Source: Aquatica leii
Taxonomy: Eukaryota; Arthropoda; Insecta; Coleoptera; Lampyridae
Length of the DNA: 64,000 nt
Assembly: GCA_035610365.1 (NCBI GenBank)
Contig: CM069432.1
Coordinates: 181,955,027-182,019,026, forward strand
Direction of reading: 5' to 3'
Below the pieces are notes generated by a model that searched no databases, was not told the origin of the DNA, and saw only the letters and a list, made by a program, of their open reading frames with translations. The position numbers were made by a program, and so were the translations under genes. The first letter of the stretch is position 1. Each line of letters opens with the position of its first letter. Of the stretch, positions 23,549 through 36,356 are shown one piece after another.

Positions 23549-23788
23549 GTCAAATGTATCCATATAATTCTTTACCGCAATGTTCATAAAACTTGGAAAT
23601 TTGTGAACTAATTCATATAACATAAAATTTTTGTTGTACTTTTATTCGAGAACTTCTTCAAAATCCTCTTAACAGGCTTCCTGTTTTTTCTTTGCATCTA
23701 CAAAATTCACCACATCGTGTATAAATTCTTGAAAAGGACAGTCACAGTTTTCTCTGTCGCTCAGTAGTGACGTAAAATAAGGCTTCAT
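23549..23788 (-). pseudogene. second arm-encoded ORF, right fragment
   Basis: It starts with ATG at 23788 and encodes about 40 codons with SLLSDRENCDCPFQ and VVNFVDAKKK before a stop. Beyond the stop an alternative frame continues to resemble the left copy. It is broken differently from the left arm. Confidence 0.5.
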
Positions 23789-23827
23789 TCTTTTAATGCC
23801 TTGTAATGAACTAAGGCCAACATACAA

Positions 23828-24325
23828 TTAAAATTTTTCTTCAACATTGTTAGGCACAAATCGAACAGCGTTCACATCAGTTGTGTGCACTATATAATTT
23901 TCAAGATTATATTTACCCGCATCTTTGTGACTGAGGTCTTCTATCATGTTGCCCAATACACTTAGAAACTCGGTAAATTGTGGTAACGTGAAGTAAACAC
24001 CCAAATTAAAACCGGATTTTATTATTTTCAGGCAAGGTTTGAAGCCATTATAAACATCTATTCCTAGACGCGCAATTTTTGAGTAACTGTGATTTAATGG
24101 AATAGATAACTCATTAAACAACTCGTGTTTTTTGCGTACTTCTTTTGATTTATCCTTTGAGCTGTTGATACCGTATGATTTTTTGGCTTCCTTAAACAAA
24201 GTGTAATCTTTAGCGGTAGAAATGTACACTTGTGATGCTGGTGATCTATAATTTTTATTCCAATCTTCGCGTTTAGAATAGGGTGGAAATTTCTTTACAT
24301 CATCTTGCGCTGTTTTAGCTGCTAT
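23828..24325 (-). pseudogene. arm-encoded orphan protein, right copy (start lost)
   Basis: The frame is uninterrupted for about 165 codons. The codon aligned with the left arm's ATG is ATA here (24323-24325), and the next in-frame ATG lies far inside the protein. The N-terminal part, absent from the left copy, includes VKKFPPYSKREDWNKNYRSP. The rest is nearly identical to the left copy. If translation used a near-cognate codon this would be the more complete version. Family unrecognised; see the left copy. Confidence 0.6.
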
Positions 24326-24671
24326 CACAAGAACTTTTATAATGAAGTATTGGTTCGAATTGTGAACCAGAACTAAATAAGGTTTAGTAAAGAGGTGCTT
24401 TTATATCTTTATAGAGAAAGAATGTTTGTACAAAAAGTATTTCTAGTAAAATGTTTGACATGTGACACATTAGAAAAACAGGTTAATGATTCAGCAATTT
24501 TGCCTTTCGGGTAAGTATACAAGTAACGTAGTAATTTCACATTGATTTAAAAATTATTTCGCCATTTTAGTACTAATCTTTTATAAGAAATTCTTTACTG
24601 CAATTTTTTTATTTGACGATCTTGTTTACAATCATGGATAATATTTTACAACTGACCGTTTAAATTTAACT

Positions 24672-24743
24672 ATCTGCGTAGCCCAGCGGTTAAGCTCGCC
24701 GCTTTGTAATCAAGAAACCCGGTTTCGAATCCATGTAGACCCA
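24672..24743 (+). ncRNA. tRNA-like sequence in right arm
   Basis: Plus-strand copy of the sequence at 20928-20999: A box about 24679-24690, B box 24721-24732, CCA at 24741-24743, T-run 24748-24754. The loop contains TTTGTAA, which would give a TGT (Thr) anticodon, but the supporting stem is broken. Confidence 0.55.
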
Positions 24744-25033
24744 CAGCTTTTTTTAAATAAAAATATTTTCTTTCTCGCTCAAATCATGAGACTTTATAAC
24801 GCATAAAAAATTATAACTTACGCGAGGACGCACGACGCAATCAAAATTACCAGTTATGCGATGACGTAACAATGTGAGAGAGAAAAAAAATTGCTGTAAG
24901 AGATAGAAAAAATTTCATTGTGCGGGAAAAAAAACTTTTCCAAAAGTAAGTCGTCCACGTTCTTTCCGAGGTCAGTAATGACGTCAGGTAAAGTAAAATG
25001 TGGGTGGGATTCTGTCCCTATTCTTCTCCCTTC

Positions 25034-28000
25034 AGTAATCAAAATTGTTTAAAATGCTCGTAAGCTAACTCACAACGTTATAAATCATACTTTTGAAGTC
25101 GTAAGAAAAATGAAAATTCACAAACTGGATTGGGTTCAATTCAATAGCAATTGCACAAAAACAAGTTGGACAATACACCCCAAGCGCCAGTACTCATTAA
25201 TCACTAACAGCAATAAATCACAACTGTAATTAATAATAAGAAAATATAATTCTTACTGGTAAAGAAAATTTATACAACCAAACGTAATAATTAACAAAGT
25301 CTCAAACAAATTATGCAAAATGTAAATTATAATATGAACGCTAACGCAGGTAATGTTTATAAAACAAAGATACTTGCGTTAAATACAACTAAGAAATCCA
25401 TCAGGTCTAAACGCAATGTATTCTAACCTACTGGGATGTTTGATTACGTTATAACGTGGAATTAAAAATCTTCAAATGTATTCTTTAATGTTAAAAAGAA
25501 GCCCTGTTTAGTATAAGCATGACTTCAGTTTTACAATTATTACTATGCAGATGCCAGTAGAGCTTTAGAAAATATGTCGACAAATATATTATATACATTA
25601 AGTTGGCACATGTCAGAATATGTAATATTACTTTAAATTTATTGAGATATATGAATTGTTAAATGGGTTTACTTATGCGGCTTTGCAAACCTAAACGATC
25701 TAGTATTACTGTAGTAAAACACAATAAAACTCCAAATAAATTATCTTTATTTTAAAATGGTGTATTATGTTTAATTAAAACACTAGTAACTAAGCAATCT
25801 AATGTCTATGGAAAAAAATTAAATTTCATTTCTTCTAAAATATCTCTTTTATTTATTTTGTTTACTTAAAAGTGTGTGTGTGTGTGTGAACAATTAATCG
25901 AGATTTTGTAGTTTTAACTGTTACAATTTCGTTTCCCTAAAAGTTATTGCCAGTCGTAAGCATGATAATTTTTGTGATAAGCAATAAAATATGATTAACA
26001 AAAAAGTTATTTTATTTAAAATATAAACAAAAACAAATTGCTCAGAAAACTACATCATCAATGTTTGGTTTTAAATTTAAATATTTTTCATATATAGGTT
26101 TTTTCGATAAATTTGTAACGTCACTTAAAAGATTCTTTTTGCTATAACTAATAATAAATATTTGTTAAATATCTCGTTTTTATACAGGAAAAATAAAAAT
26201 AACAGAATGTAAGTTATTGCCAAGAATTTTAAGAATGCAAAACATTTAACAGACGGAAAAGGAAGTTAGGTACTGAAAATAATCTATATAAATAAGAGAG
26301 AAATTAGAATATTATAAATAATAAGTTACTTATAAACTGTTGTTTTTATTATAATTTAAAAATATTAAATCATTTTAAAAACGTATGGATAAATTTAGAA
26401 AATTATAAATATGTTATCAATTTAGTGTAAAACACTTTGCTTGTTACACGTTTCCTTTAAGAACAAAGTTATTAAAAGCAGTTGTAACATTTATTGAAAT
26501 TTCAGATTATTATTGTAATACATAACAATTGTAAGATTTATTTATTTTATACTTATATCTATTCTAACAATAACTAAACTTTTATAAAGAAGCTTACAAT
26601 AATTTATATTCCAACCAAATAAACGTCTATGTAAGGCACAATAAAAAACAATTTTTTTACAAGATGAATAACTCTAACTGGCAGCAGTGATAGATGACTT
26701 TATCTACTGTGAAAAGCAGAGAAGATCAAATTTTCTTAAACGAATTTATACAGAAAGCAGCAATTTCAGTAGGAAACGAAGTACATTAAATAAAACGATC
26801 AAGATATAAAAATGACACCCTGATTTTTCAAATAGTTTAACTACAAGAAAACCGGAAGCGGAATTAAAGAACATTTTGATTAAGAGAAAAGCTACATGAA
26901 GTTCTAATAGCTTTAACAAATGTCAGCAATCTAATAAGGCTTGAATAGATAATCCCGCGAAAATAGACAATAAAAAAGTGTGACAGAACAAAGTTGCAGG
27001 ATCGCTCGTCTAAAGTTGCAGCCATCTGTCATGCCACGCCTCATTTCGCCTCCGCTTCTTCTCTCCGCACGGAACCGGAAGGAAAGCAAAGAAAACCCAC
27101 ACAAATATTCATCTTTATTACCTCATGCAACTTTTAATTGCCTTCTTTAATCCTACTGTACAGATCATTACACTTGTACGAGCACTACTTCAGGACCGGC
27201 GTTTTAAAAGAAAGCGTAAACATTGCGAAAAGGCAAGTTTACTTGATAAACCCGTACGTAAAGTATGTTGAAATATCTCTGCATTAAGTCCTTTAAAATT
27301 AATTCATTGTACGTAAAGTTATAGTCAAAGTTTAGAATTTAATGGAATCCGTTTCGAATAGTCCAACCCTGAATCCCAGGCTGATGGATGCGACAATTAG
27401 CAAAGTTCAACAGTAATGTAGTCAGTGTGGAATAAGGACTTTTGACGTTAAAGGAGGTTCTTTAATTGCGGCGCGTCTCAGTTCGTACAGAAATTGGAAT
27501 TTATCAATTTCATGAAGATTAAAAGCTTTCACCCAACCCTACGACAATAAGAATTACGTGATGGAGAATTCTCGTGCGCTAACAAAAACACTAACTGTAC
27601 AACTCGGTGCCTATTTTCAAAACTGTACTGTAGGTTTTTTTATTTCTGCAAATGCAATAAAAACTTAAATGCAGAAGCTACATACTTTTTCGTAATAAAT
27701 GTGATAGTTTACTTTTACAACGTTGTTTAAACGTTAACAACTATAGTTAAATATTACCAATAATGCACATAGACCCGCAAACAGAAGTAAAATTTAATTG
27801 AAACAAATAATGCCTTAACCGCCTTATAATAATGCTTGATATGGAAATAGCGTTGGTTTTGTCGATTTTCCATTACGTTATGGATATTGGAATTTAAATT
27901 ATTTTAAATTGTTGTACACACGCAATTTGGTGATATTCGCAGGTGGTATGAGTAACAGTTCTTAGTAATTACACGTTTCTGTTTTACTCGTGAACTGTTA

Positions 28001-28930
28001 ATTATTATGAAATAGGGACATTTACAAAATTTCCTTTAATTAAAGTTAAAATTCTGAAAAATTGTTTATCTTGAAATTAAAATATTATAATTTTTACATT
28101 ATTCAAAAATTGTGCAATTACGAAGTAGGAAAGTTTTCTATTTTATTTGGTTCATTTAAAAGTTTTTTTGTTTAAGGGAACAAAAAAAATACATTTTTAT
28201 AGTGTAAACTGTACCAACCCTCTGGATGGGTGGTGCTTTATCTTTCAGGTGCTTCGGGTAGCTAAGTGGAGATTGTAGTAAATAATTGTTGACTTACAAT
28301 GCATATACTTGTTATTACAAACGAATACAAAATAAATCGCAATAATATAATAATAACGGATAAAATAAAATAATTAAAATATTTAACAAATGATTACGCA
28401 ATAATAAAACAAAAAAACAACTTCTTTTCTGGTTGGTTGACCCTGTATGTCCTTTTATTTTGGTCCGGAAAGGCTACCATCTATCGGCGGTTGTGTTAAC
28501 TCGGTTATCAGTCCTACAACAGAATATTAATATGGCGTATTTTATTACCTTATTAAATTGTTGGTTTTTAATTAATGCCAGGCTAAGTGTGAGGTGAGGT
28601 GATTTTATTTCAACTAGGGGAGAACGGGGATTAAAAGCAGTTAAGGAAACACACAGGTAAGCAATGAATAAATCTTTAAGAATCGACGGCGGACTTTGAC
28701 CTCTTGTTTCTTAATTCCAAAATTTCATTAAAAGTAAGTAATTACGGCTCCGATAATTATGAAATTTTACAGGCCGGTGGACGGTGCTACTGCGGACAAC
28801 TTTTGATTGAGTGGATCGTGAGTGGATCACAAAATCAAATTAAAACCTCTGAATAAAAATTCAAGGTCAATAACGTTAAATTCGATTGTTAAATGAAACT
28901 GAATAAATTCGGTGAACTCGGAAAAGCTTG
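25034..28930. other. AT-rich DNA, nothing recognised
   Basis: Nearly 4 kb without a convincing frame. A (GT)n tract of about 17 bases lies at 25872-25888. A less AT-rich patch at about 26990-27110 and 27400-27480 has no coding signature. Confidence 0.5.
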
Positions 28931-29693
28931 ACAGGTAAATTCAATGCACAATTAATAATCAGGTGAATATAATTTCACGGCGCGTTACTAATTGAAGTTT
29001 TACGGTAGCTTCAATGCACAATTAATAATCAGGTGAATATGATTCCACAGCGCGTTACTAATTAAAGTTTTACGGTAGCTGTTTGTTTATAGCTCCTCCA
29101 GTTACATAAAGTTCTTGACAATGGTTCTTTTCTTTGAATTGTTAAATCTTTGAGCCGGGATTTGGATTAATTAGTGCTAATGCTCGGGCCAGGAGTATAC
29201 CTAACCTCGGGAGAATTAACACCTCCAACAGGAACAAACAGATACACGACTTTACAAATTTTACACTTACTCTGTTCGTGGCGGTGACGATGATTTTAAT
29301 GAATGAGTGATGAACGAAATGAAACAGGTCCAGGTGAATCGCAGCGTAGTCGGAGTTAATCAATAAACAGGTCGTTCGAGTAGTCCAGGTAATAGCGGTT
29401 GTCGACAAAACACAAAATTAACAATCAGGTTTGGTTTAGCAAAGGTTTCTCGGAGAGGAGTTTCTGGAAACGGATCTCGGAGAAGAAGGCTAAGTAAGTC
29501 AGTTATTTCTAAGCTCGCGTGGCCGCCTTTACACACCCCGTTGGTTTCGCTTGGCTGCCTTTGTAGCGGGGATCACCGTGCGCATCGTTCCGGATTTGGT
29601 GGGGACCTACGATAGGGGGAAAGTCCACGCGCAATTTTCAAACAATTACTGTCAATTTCCTAAAAATTGCGTTTCTGGATTCGTATCGTTACA
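28931..29693 (-). mobile_element. LTR-like sequence, reverse orientation
   Basis: Read on the minus strand it starts TGTAACGATACGAATCC, like the 7457 LTR candidate (TGTAACGAAACGAA). It shares with that candidate a C-rich block, here ACTTTCCCCCTATCG through GATCCCCGCTAC (about 29570-29640). It is markedly less AT-rich than its flanks. The inner boundary was not established and could extend to about 28203. No retroelement protein domain was seen next to it. Confidence 0.4.
28940..29079. repeat. 70-bp tandem duplication
   Basis: Two adjacent 70-bp units start TTCAATGCACAATTAATAAT at 28940 and 29010. They differ at about five positions. Confidence 0.95.
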
Positions 29694-31921
29694 AAACGAG
29701 TTTTTGTTTTTATATTTATAAATACAAAAATCAGAAAATTATTAAAGTCCATCTTAATAAGCATAAAAATATAATTTTTAGATTTTATTATAGCATTCTT
29801 GCAGTATGTAAGCATTTCTACCGTTCTTGTGAATATAAAGAAATTTATTCTATCTCACGATACAGTGTAAAAAGTATTTTGAAATAAAAACATTTAACAT
29901 ATTAATCTTACTTTTGCAAGTACTGTTTTTTTTGTTCTTAGATAATTGCTTATTTTTAAGTACGCACATTTCATGAATGAAAAGAAGATATAACATTTTT
30001 TTTTAATTTTTTGCTTAAACGTTTTGTGTTATAAACAAAATTGCATATTTTTAAATAAATAAAACTAATGATTAAACAAACTTACCTGGTGAAGTTTAGT
30101 CATATTTATATAAGGATCTGTTTACGTAATGATCATACGGTAGTTCTTTGCTTATGTCAGAAACGCGGCACAATTTCATAGCAACACAAACAAAGACAAC
30201 GGTGTTGCCAAAACTACAGCCACCGGTGCAATAAGAATCAAAGTTCATTATTTTGAAACTACCTAAATTTAAATTGGTAAAGGCACTGATGATTACGTAA
30301 AAGGATCTTCATATAATGATGATTGAACTTCAATAGATAAGTTCGTTTAATTATTAATTATAGTTCAGGTCCTTTTACTATATGATGATATGGTAGATGT
30401 TGAAAGCATTCCCAACTTGGAGAATAAAATGAATATATGTGTAATTATATATTTGTCATATGAGATTTAAAACTTTAAAGAAACGCACTGAGAAAAATCC
30501 ACTACCTAGGATCTAAACTTAAAAATGTCTCAGCAAATCCTCTTCCATCAAGAATTTGTTTATTGTAAAACATTCTGAAACCAAACAGCAGCATGTTGGA
30601 TTTTGTCCATACCATTCTGTCAGAGTTACTAGCCAGTCTGGTCAAATAATCAAAAAAGCAACATCTGTTCCACTTGTTTTGAGAGTATCTTTAATCCAGA
30701 TAAGCAATTACTGCTCGTGCTACACAAATTTGTTTTTTTTTCATATACTAGTAAGATTATCACGTGGCTGAAGATTAGTAGGGATTGATGATTTAATAAT
30801 GTTAAGTATAAAAATATTTACTGCTTCCTGGGTGATATAAATTGTAGATATTTTGATTAAAGTAAACGCCTGTACACGGTGAGCGAAGGTATGTACCAGT
30901 GCAGTAACTGACTTTTTGCTCAACAGTTCTAAAGATTAATCTAGTTCTGTATCCTGACGCAGAAAAACATTTAAGACAACCGCTAGGTTCCAAGTAAAAT
31001 CACATCTAGGTTTAGGTTTCATCTTAAAAACGCCCTTTATGAATTTTTTTATTCAAGTATTATATTCAATGTGAGAATTCACTACTAAAAAAATAACAAA
31101 CCTTAAAGTATTTAATAGGCTATAAAAAGTTTCCTTTTTAAATTAAATTGTTAAGCAGTTTAAAATAATTGGAATTGAATCCTCGAATATGTTTGTTTCT
31201 TGGCGGCAAAGAGAATGTGGTTTCCTGTCAACAGAAAAACGTAAAGTATAACTTGGCTGTAGAACAGTACTATCCTTAAATAGTTTTTTTTTTAAATAGA
31301 CACCAGAGCTGAGTGGGTTATTTATATACCACGGGTATACCCCCCGCCTTATACCGCATCTATAATTTTATGTAAGATTTTTAATATAAGAGTAAAACAG
31401 ATAAAGTCTAAAAAAATTACCGTTCATGAAAGGTGAATGAATCAATTTTATCAACATCTGAATCAGTATGCTAGAAACAATAAGCGAAAAACTTTTTGTT
31501 AAAGCTGAAAACAAACAAGTCAATTTATTTTAAGCTAAGGTTCGCGTTACATGCAAAACTCTTTGCTAAAGCTAGGGCAAAGACAAATTAACGTGTGACG
31601 TGATCTGACTGGGGCAGTTTTTTGTTTGGAACTATACAACATGAATTCATCATTGTATAGCGATAGGCTTGAAGGATATAACCTATAACTCACTAGATCG
31701 ATTAGTGAAAGATTTGAAACTCTCAGAAACTTACAACAAGTACTGGCATCTGATTTTGAGTATTCATGTTCACGTTCATTATATATTTGGGTTATGTAGC
31801 GTTTGCACATTATAGTTGCATTAAAAAGAAACTACAAATTTGTGCATTTAAACTCTTTTTAGCATGTATAATTATTTAGTCTTCTGCAGTGAAATGAAAT
31901 TATCATGCGTTTGTATTTTTT
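29694..31921. other. no recognised feature
   Basis: AT-rich. Minus-strand frames near 30741-30993 and 31547-31810 are open but not recognisable. Confidence 0.5.
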
Positions 31922-32105
31922 TAGAGGAAGGAATTGACGCTACATCTCTTATTTACCTAACGGAAAATGATTTGGAATACATTAGTAAAGTGAACATAGG
32001 TTGTTGGTAAAGTCTATAGGTAAACTATTTAGTTGCAGAATGCTTTGACAAAGAAAAATGACTTTCCAAACGTTACAAGAAAATGCTTGAGCTCAGAAGA
32101 TGTAG
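31922..32105 (+). pseudogene. possible SAM-domain-like fragment
   Basis: A short reading EEGIDATSLIYLTENDLEYI resembles the middle helices of a SAM domain (E-x-x-I-D-x-x-x-L-x-x-L-T-x-x-D-L). It is followed by stops. It may be an exon relic of a repeat-encoded protein. Evidence is one motif only. Confidence 0.3.
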
Positions 32106-34260
32106 ATGAGACTAATACTCTAAGTGGGTAACATCCAACGGTAACATACTAATAATGTTGATGCGTGTTCATATGGGTGTCAAGCACAGTATTATTTAGA
32201 ACGGTAATGTTAGCAACAATTATAAAGTTTTATTTATTTAAGAATTAAACGATAGACTGTAGTAGTTATGGAAATATAACACAGTTATATTACATTTAAA
32301 AAAATAAATACGTTTAAACTGTGCGTATAGTTACTGAAATCATCTACAAGTGTACTTACAAATATTCTAAATATTCATACTCTAAAACTGCGCGAAAGCA
32401 AATATTATAAAACTGCTTTCTTAAATTACTACAAAGAGTTATTGTTATTTAGCCCATTTGCGATAAAACGTAACAATCAACATAGATCAGAAAATCAATA
32501 CTAGTCATAACTATACCAACCTTAGAATGATAAAAAGAAAACACGTTACAGTAAACTTTTCTTTCCCTGTATGTGTTTCACACCATTTCTAAATATCGTT
32601 TGCAATCTTTGTCACATTTGGAAATTTAATCTTCGTCATCCAATTAATATAAGAAACAGGTGTTGTATTCTCAATGCTGAGAAGAATTTGACAATCGTAT
32701 ACCAAAGCATTTAAGAGCAAAAAAGACTGCTAATAACTGTAAACGATTTATGTAGAGTTTTGTTTCCAACTTGTTCCAAACTCCGTTAGCAATGTGCCCA
32801 TTACAGAAATTTCCCTAACCCGTAAAGCAAACATCGAAAAAACATTTCAATTTAAAAGCATCTCTTATAAGGCATGATGATGTTTCTATATATTTTCTTT
32901 GCCAATAATTATTTTTTATTTATCTGAAATTTTCATCTTACTGTTGTAATCAGAACACAAACATTTAAGTGCTAAAAACGTTTCTCTTTCTACTAATTCT
33001 GCCTAACTATATTCAGTTGCAAGGCATATAGAGATTAACAATCCCGTAAACTTCGCAAAATCACAAATTTTGCAAGTTTCCAATGTTTTTCTATCGCAAA
33101 AACTAATTTAGTTATTTTTGCACTAGAGACCTCATAAAAATTAAGTCAAAAATAAAATCTAAAATTTTAATATTGTGTTGAGTTGAATTGACTCTTTTTG
33201 TCATTAACCACAAATATCAGTTTTATAAAGAAATTGCAAGTAAACCTGACATTATTGACACATCCTTCAAAGTGTCTTCAAAGAAACTGCAAAAAATAAT
33301 TCTTACAGCCTCTGGCACGTTGATTGATAATATTTTGCATGGTGTTGATGCATTTGCTGTCTGCTTTAACGTTAAAATTTTAGTAACCTAGATATTTACT
33401 TTAAACAAAAATTCTCATTGCATTATTTTTAGTTTAGACACTTTTCTTCATTACGTTTATTGGCTGAAACAATTTTTCTGTGATTTGAAAGAACATATCT
33501 GCGACTACATGGTTTAGATTATCGTCTATGTCACGCATGTTTTTTATTCATTTTTAATACTGTTTAACTCTAACAGTTATAAATGATTTAAAAATAGTTT
33601 CGGCATGATATGCATAGGATTTTCATGATATCATTAATGATATCTACTTAAACATGGTTATAAAAAGTGAGAACTACTTACAAAGTACTTTGAAGAAATA
33701 GTTGTAGTGTATAATTTTCAGTTCGCCATTGGAAAAACTGCTAAACAAAATTTGTTTAATATTCAATTGTTAGATTGGCATAGATCGCAATTACTTTAAT
33801 TGATGCTATATGCTTCAAAGCTGCGTTATCTGCTGACTGCCGTTCATTTATTGATACGTAATTCTGAATTTTTTCTGAACTTGAAGGTTAATTGGTATAT
33901 TTAACTATTTTCATCCAATTATCGTTTTGAGATTATTATCTGCTATCATATACTTTGATTTAAAAATTTGAGCACAGTTGTAAATATGTATATACTAAAG
34001 TGTATCTCCTACTGTTGATGATTCAAAACGGCAAAATAGGTGTCCAGTTGTCTATTCTTGTGGCATTACTGTACTGACACTGCTTTACTTATTCAACGTA
34101 CACGTGTAATGTAATAATATTTATTCTATTCATTAGAAAATAATTTTTTATAATTACTATCTTGCATTTAAATAAATCGGGTTTGTCCTTGCTCGCGTGT
34201 GTTGTCAGACAATTTGAAGTTAAAAAATTTACATGTTTGTACAAGTGGAAACCTACATTA
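32106..34260. other. no recognised feature
   Basis: AT-rich, short random frames only. Confidence 0.5.
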
Positions 34261-34270
34261 TTACAAGATG

Positions 34271-34690
34271 TATAAATACCCGTGCAGCATACATTGTCAT
34301 TGTCATTTAATCAAACTGAAAACTGAATTAAAAAAAAAGTGATGTGTTGGAAGCAGAAAACAACGACATGAACATGAACAATAATTTTGCAGGAATGCGT
34401 GAGTTTTCTGGATACTGTAGAAATGATAATGGTGATGACAATAATGCAGAAAATATTGATAGTGATAATTCAAATCTCACTATTGCAACGGCAAATTTTT
34501 ATAATTCTTTAAGCTTTAAGTTGACAAAAACTGTAATGTAATTGAACAGGAATTTTTAAGTGAATTTGATAACCCTATGTGTAAATATTTCGATTTAAAA
34601 AAATTTAAAGTTTGATTAAATTTGACAATAAGAAAGCCAATGTAATAATTGATAAACAACTTGTTAGTTTTAAAAGCAAGAGCGATTTGT
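34271..34690 (+). pseudogene. possible decayed small gene with TATA promoter
   Basis: TATAAATA at 34271 lies about 28 bases upstream of a TCATTG initiator-like site. A 57-codon frame from an ATG at about 34371 is rich in Asn and Asp. After a frame break near 34530 another frame reads EQEFLSEFDNPMCKYFDLKKFK before stops. I do not recognise the product. The promoter-like spacing is the main support; it may be the start of a decayed repeat gene. Confidence 0.25.
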
Positions 34691-34896
34691 TCAGCATATG
34701 CCAGGTGAGTTGGTAAAATATAGCTTTTTGATTTACAATTCTAAATCTGTTTTTGCTCTTAGTGGTTTAATTTATGTTGGTCGCCAACTTACACATAAAA
34801 GTTTGAGATTTGAAATAGTGCAAACTTTAATGCATAGTATTCATAATTCTACTTTAAATCTGACATTTTTCTTACAAAGGTTTTAATGGCAGAGCA

Positions 34897-36297
34897 CACA
34901 GAGAGAAATCTTTGTATATTTTATCTACAATTGTTAATCAAAAGTACACAAATTGGTTCTGAAAAAGTGACAAGACCAATTTGTGCAGTTTTATTGCATT
35001 CATTTGTGTAGAATAAATTCTACAGTTTTTTTAACAATTTGCAGTAAAGTTTTGCACAATGTTGTGATACCTTTTTAAAACTATGCTTGAAGTATTTTTA
35101 CCCAATGGTATGTTAAATGTCTAACAGCGTTACGTTATCTAGACCCATATTCTCTTTGGTTAATTTTGAACAATATTGTGCAAATTATTATTATTTCGTT
35201 TAGCTTCTTATTGTACAACTTTATGCATCTTGGTTAAATGTTATTTACTTAAAAATAACATATATTGGGTAAATTGTCAATAAAACATTACAAATCTTAA
35301 AAGCATTATTTATTTACATTTAAATGGTATACTTATTTTATATACTTATTCTTTTCGTCGAGGGATATCTTAAAATTCCATTACTTGTTGTTATCGATTC
35401 ACACAGATTTTTTTATAAATGTGGTTGATTTGCCTGCTACAGCTACAGCAGTTAGCAGTCACATTTTTAATAATGTTTTTTGCTTCGAAATGATGGTTTT
35501 CTTCAATTTCGATTTCATGTTGATAAATAACAGCTGAAACAATACAGAAAGTAAGTAATGTAAAAATCTCCAGCAAAAATTAGCTGTTGTTCGTAGAATT
35601 AAGTTAACACTGGAATTAAATACAGATTTTAAAGCGATGAATGAGGTTATGCAAAGGTTATACTTAAAAAATGTTATAAATACACTTACCTGGTTCAAAT
35701 AACAGCGTTTAAAAGTCTTGACAGAAACTGACTGAATAACTACGAATTTTTCAGAAAACAGGAGGTAAAGATGTAAACAAACCCAACTCAATCAAGGAAT
35801 TTTGATTGTAGACATTTTTTCAAGCGGATATACTTGCTAATTGTGATTGGTTGAAACATTTATCGCTTCAAATTAGTTCACATATTTTCCGAGAACTTTG
35901 TTTACTTCGACGCTCTGCATGCGGTCTGTAATCTGTAAGTATCAACATCAGCGTCTTTACATACAACGCGTTATCGCTTATCGTTATCGTTCAATTTTTT
36001 TCTTTGTTCCGAGTTTAAAAGAATTGCATAATCTTATTGTAATTATCAAAGCTGTACGAGAAACTAAAACAAAATTGTGCAAAATACTAGCACATTGTTG
36101 TCGAATACAAAACATACTAAAGTTTATAATATTTTTCAAACAATTTGTCAAATAAAACTTCATAACCTATTTATCCAAACGTATTAAATAAAAGCGTGCA
36201 AGCCTATGGTATAAATATAAACAATTGTAGTAATATCATCAACAATACAGTTATGCACAATGTTGTGCAAAATTGTGATACAGCATTTCTCTCTGTG
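34897..36297. mobile_element. 1.4-kb element with CACAGAGAGAAAT ends
   Basis: The two ends are exact 13-bp inverted copies of CACAGAGAGAAAT. Internally, GCACAATGTTGTG palindromes occur near both ends (about 35053 and 36254). No clear target duplication was found and no transposase is encoded, so it is probably non-autonomous. Minus-strand sequence inside has GT-AG-compatible sites (donor near 35688, acceptor near 35538) and a 46-codon open end with a CCSCSRQ segment, but no start codon. Confidence 0.5.
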
Positions 36298-36356
36298 CAG
36301 CTTTTAGAAAAAATATTATGTACGAGATGAAACTATCGAAAAATTGTTTTGTTATA

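Larger units (their letters stand above)
20639..25027. mobile_element. palindromic Polinton/Maverick-like non-autonomous element
   Basis: A 4389-bp unit whose two ends are inverted copies starting AGAAGAATAGGGACAG. It is bounded by a perfect 6-bp direct repeat CCCTTC (20633-20638 and 25028-25033). AG termini, a 6-bp target duplication and very long inverted repeats are the published hallmarks of Polintons/Mavericks. Here the arms (20639-22280 and 23549-25027) account for most of the element. Each carries one main ORF, the start of a second ORF, a tRNA-like sequence and a subterminal repeat block. The core genes expected of an autonomous Polinton (DNA polymerase B, integrase, ATPase, protease, capsid) are absent. 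A hAT fragment occupies the centre. The family assignment is inference from end structure. Confidence 0.7.
23549..25027 (-). repeat. right inverted arm of the palindromic element
   Basis: Reverse-oriented counterpart of 20639-22280. The inner edge is where identity to GGATACAT-TGAC is lost. Confidence 0.92.

Noticed and set aside
24672..24743. Functional tRNA-Thr gene
   Set aside because: The A box, acceptor pairing and CCA are suggestive, but the anticodon stem does not pair and the B box has an extra base. Kept as tRNA-like only.
35898..36155. 85-codon ORF near 36 kb
   Set aside because: Composition is random-like, there are no motifs, and it lies inside a non-autonomous element.
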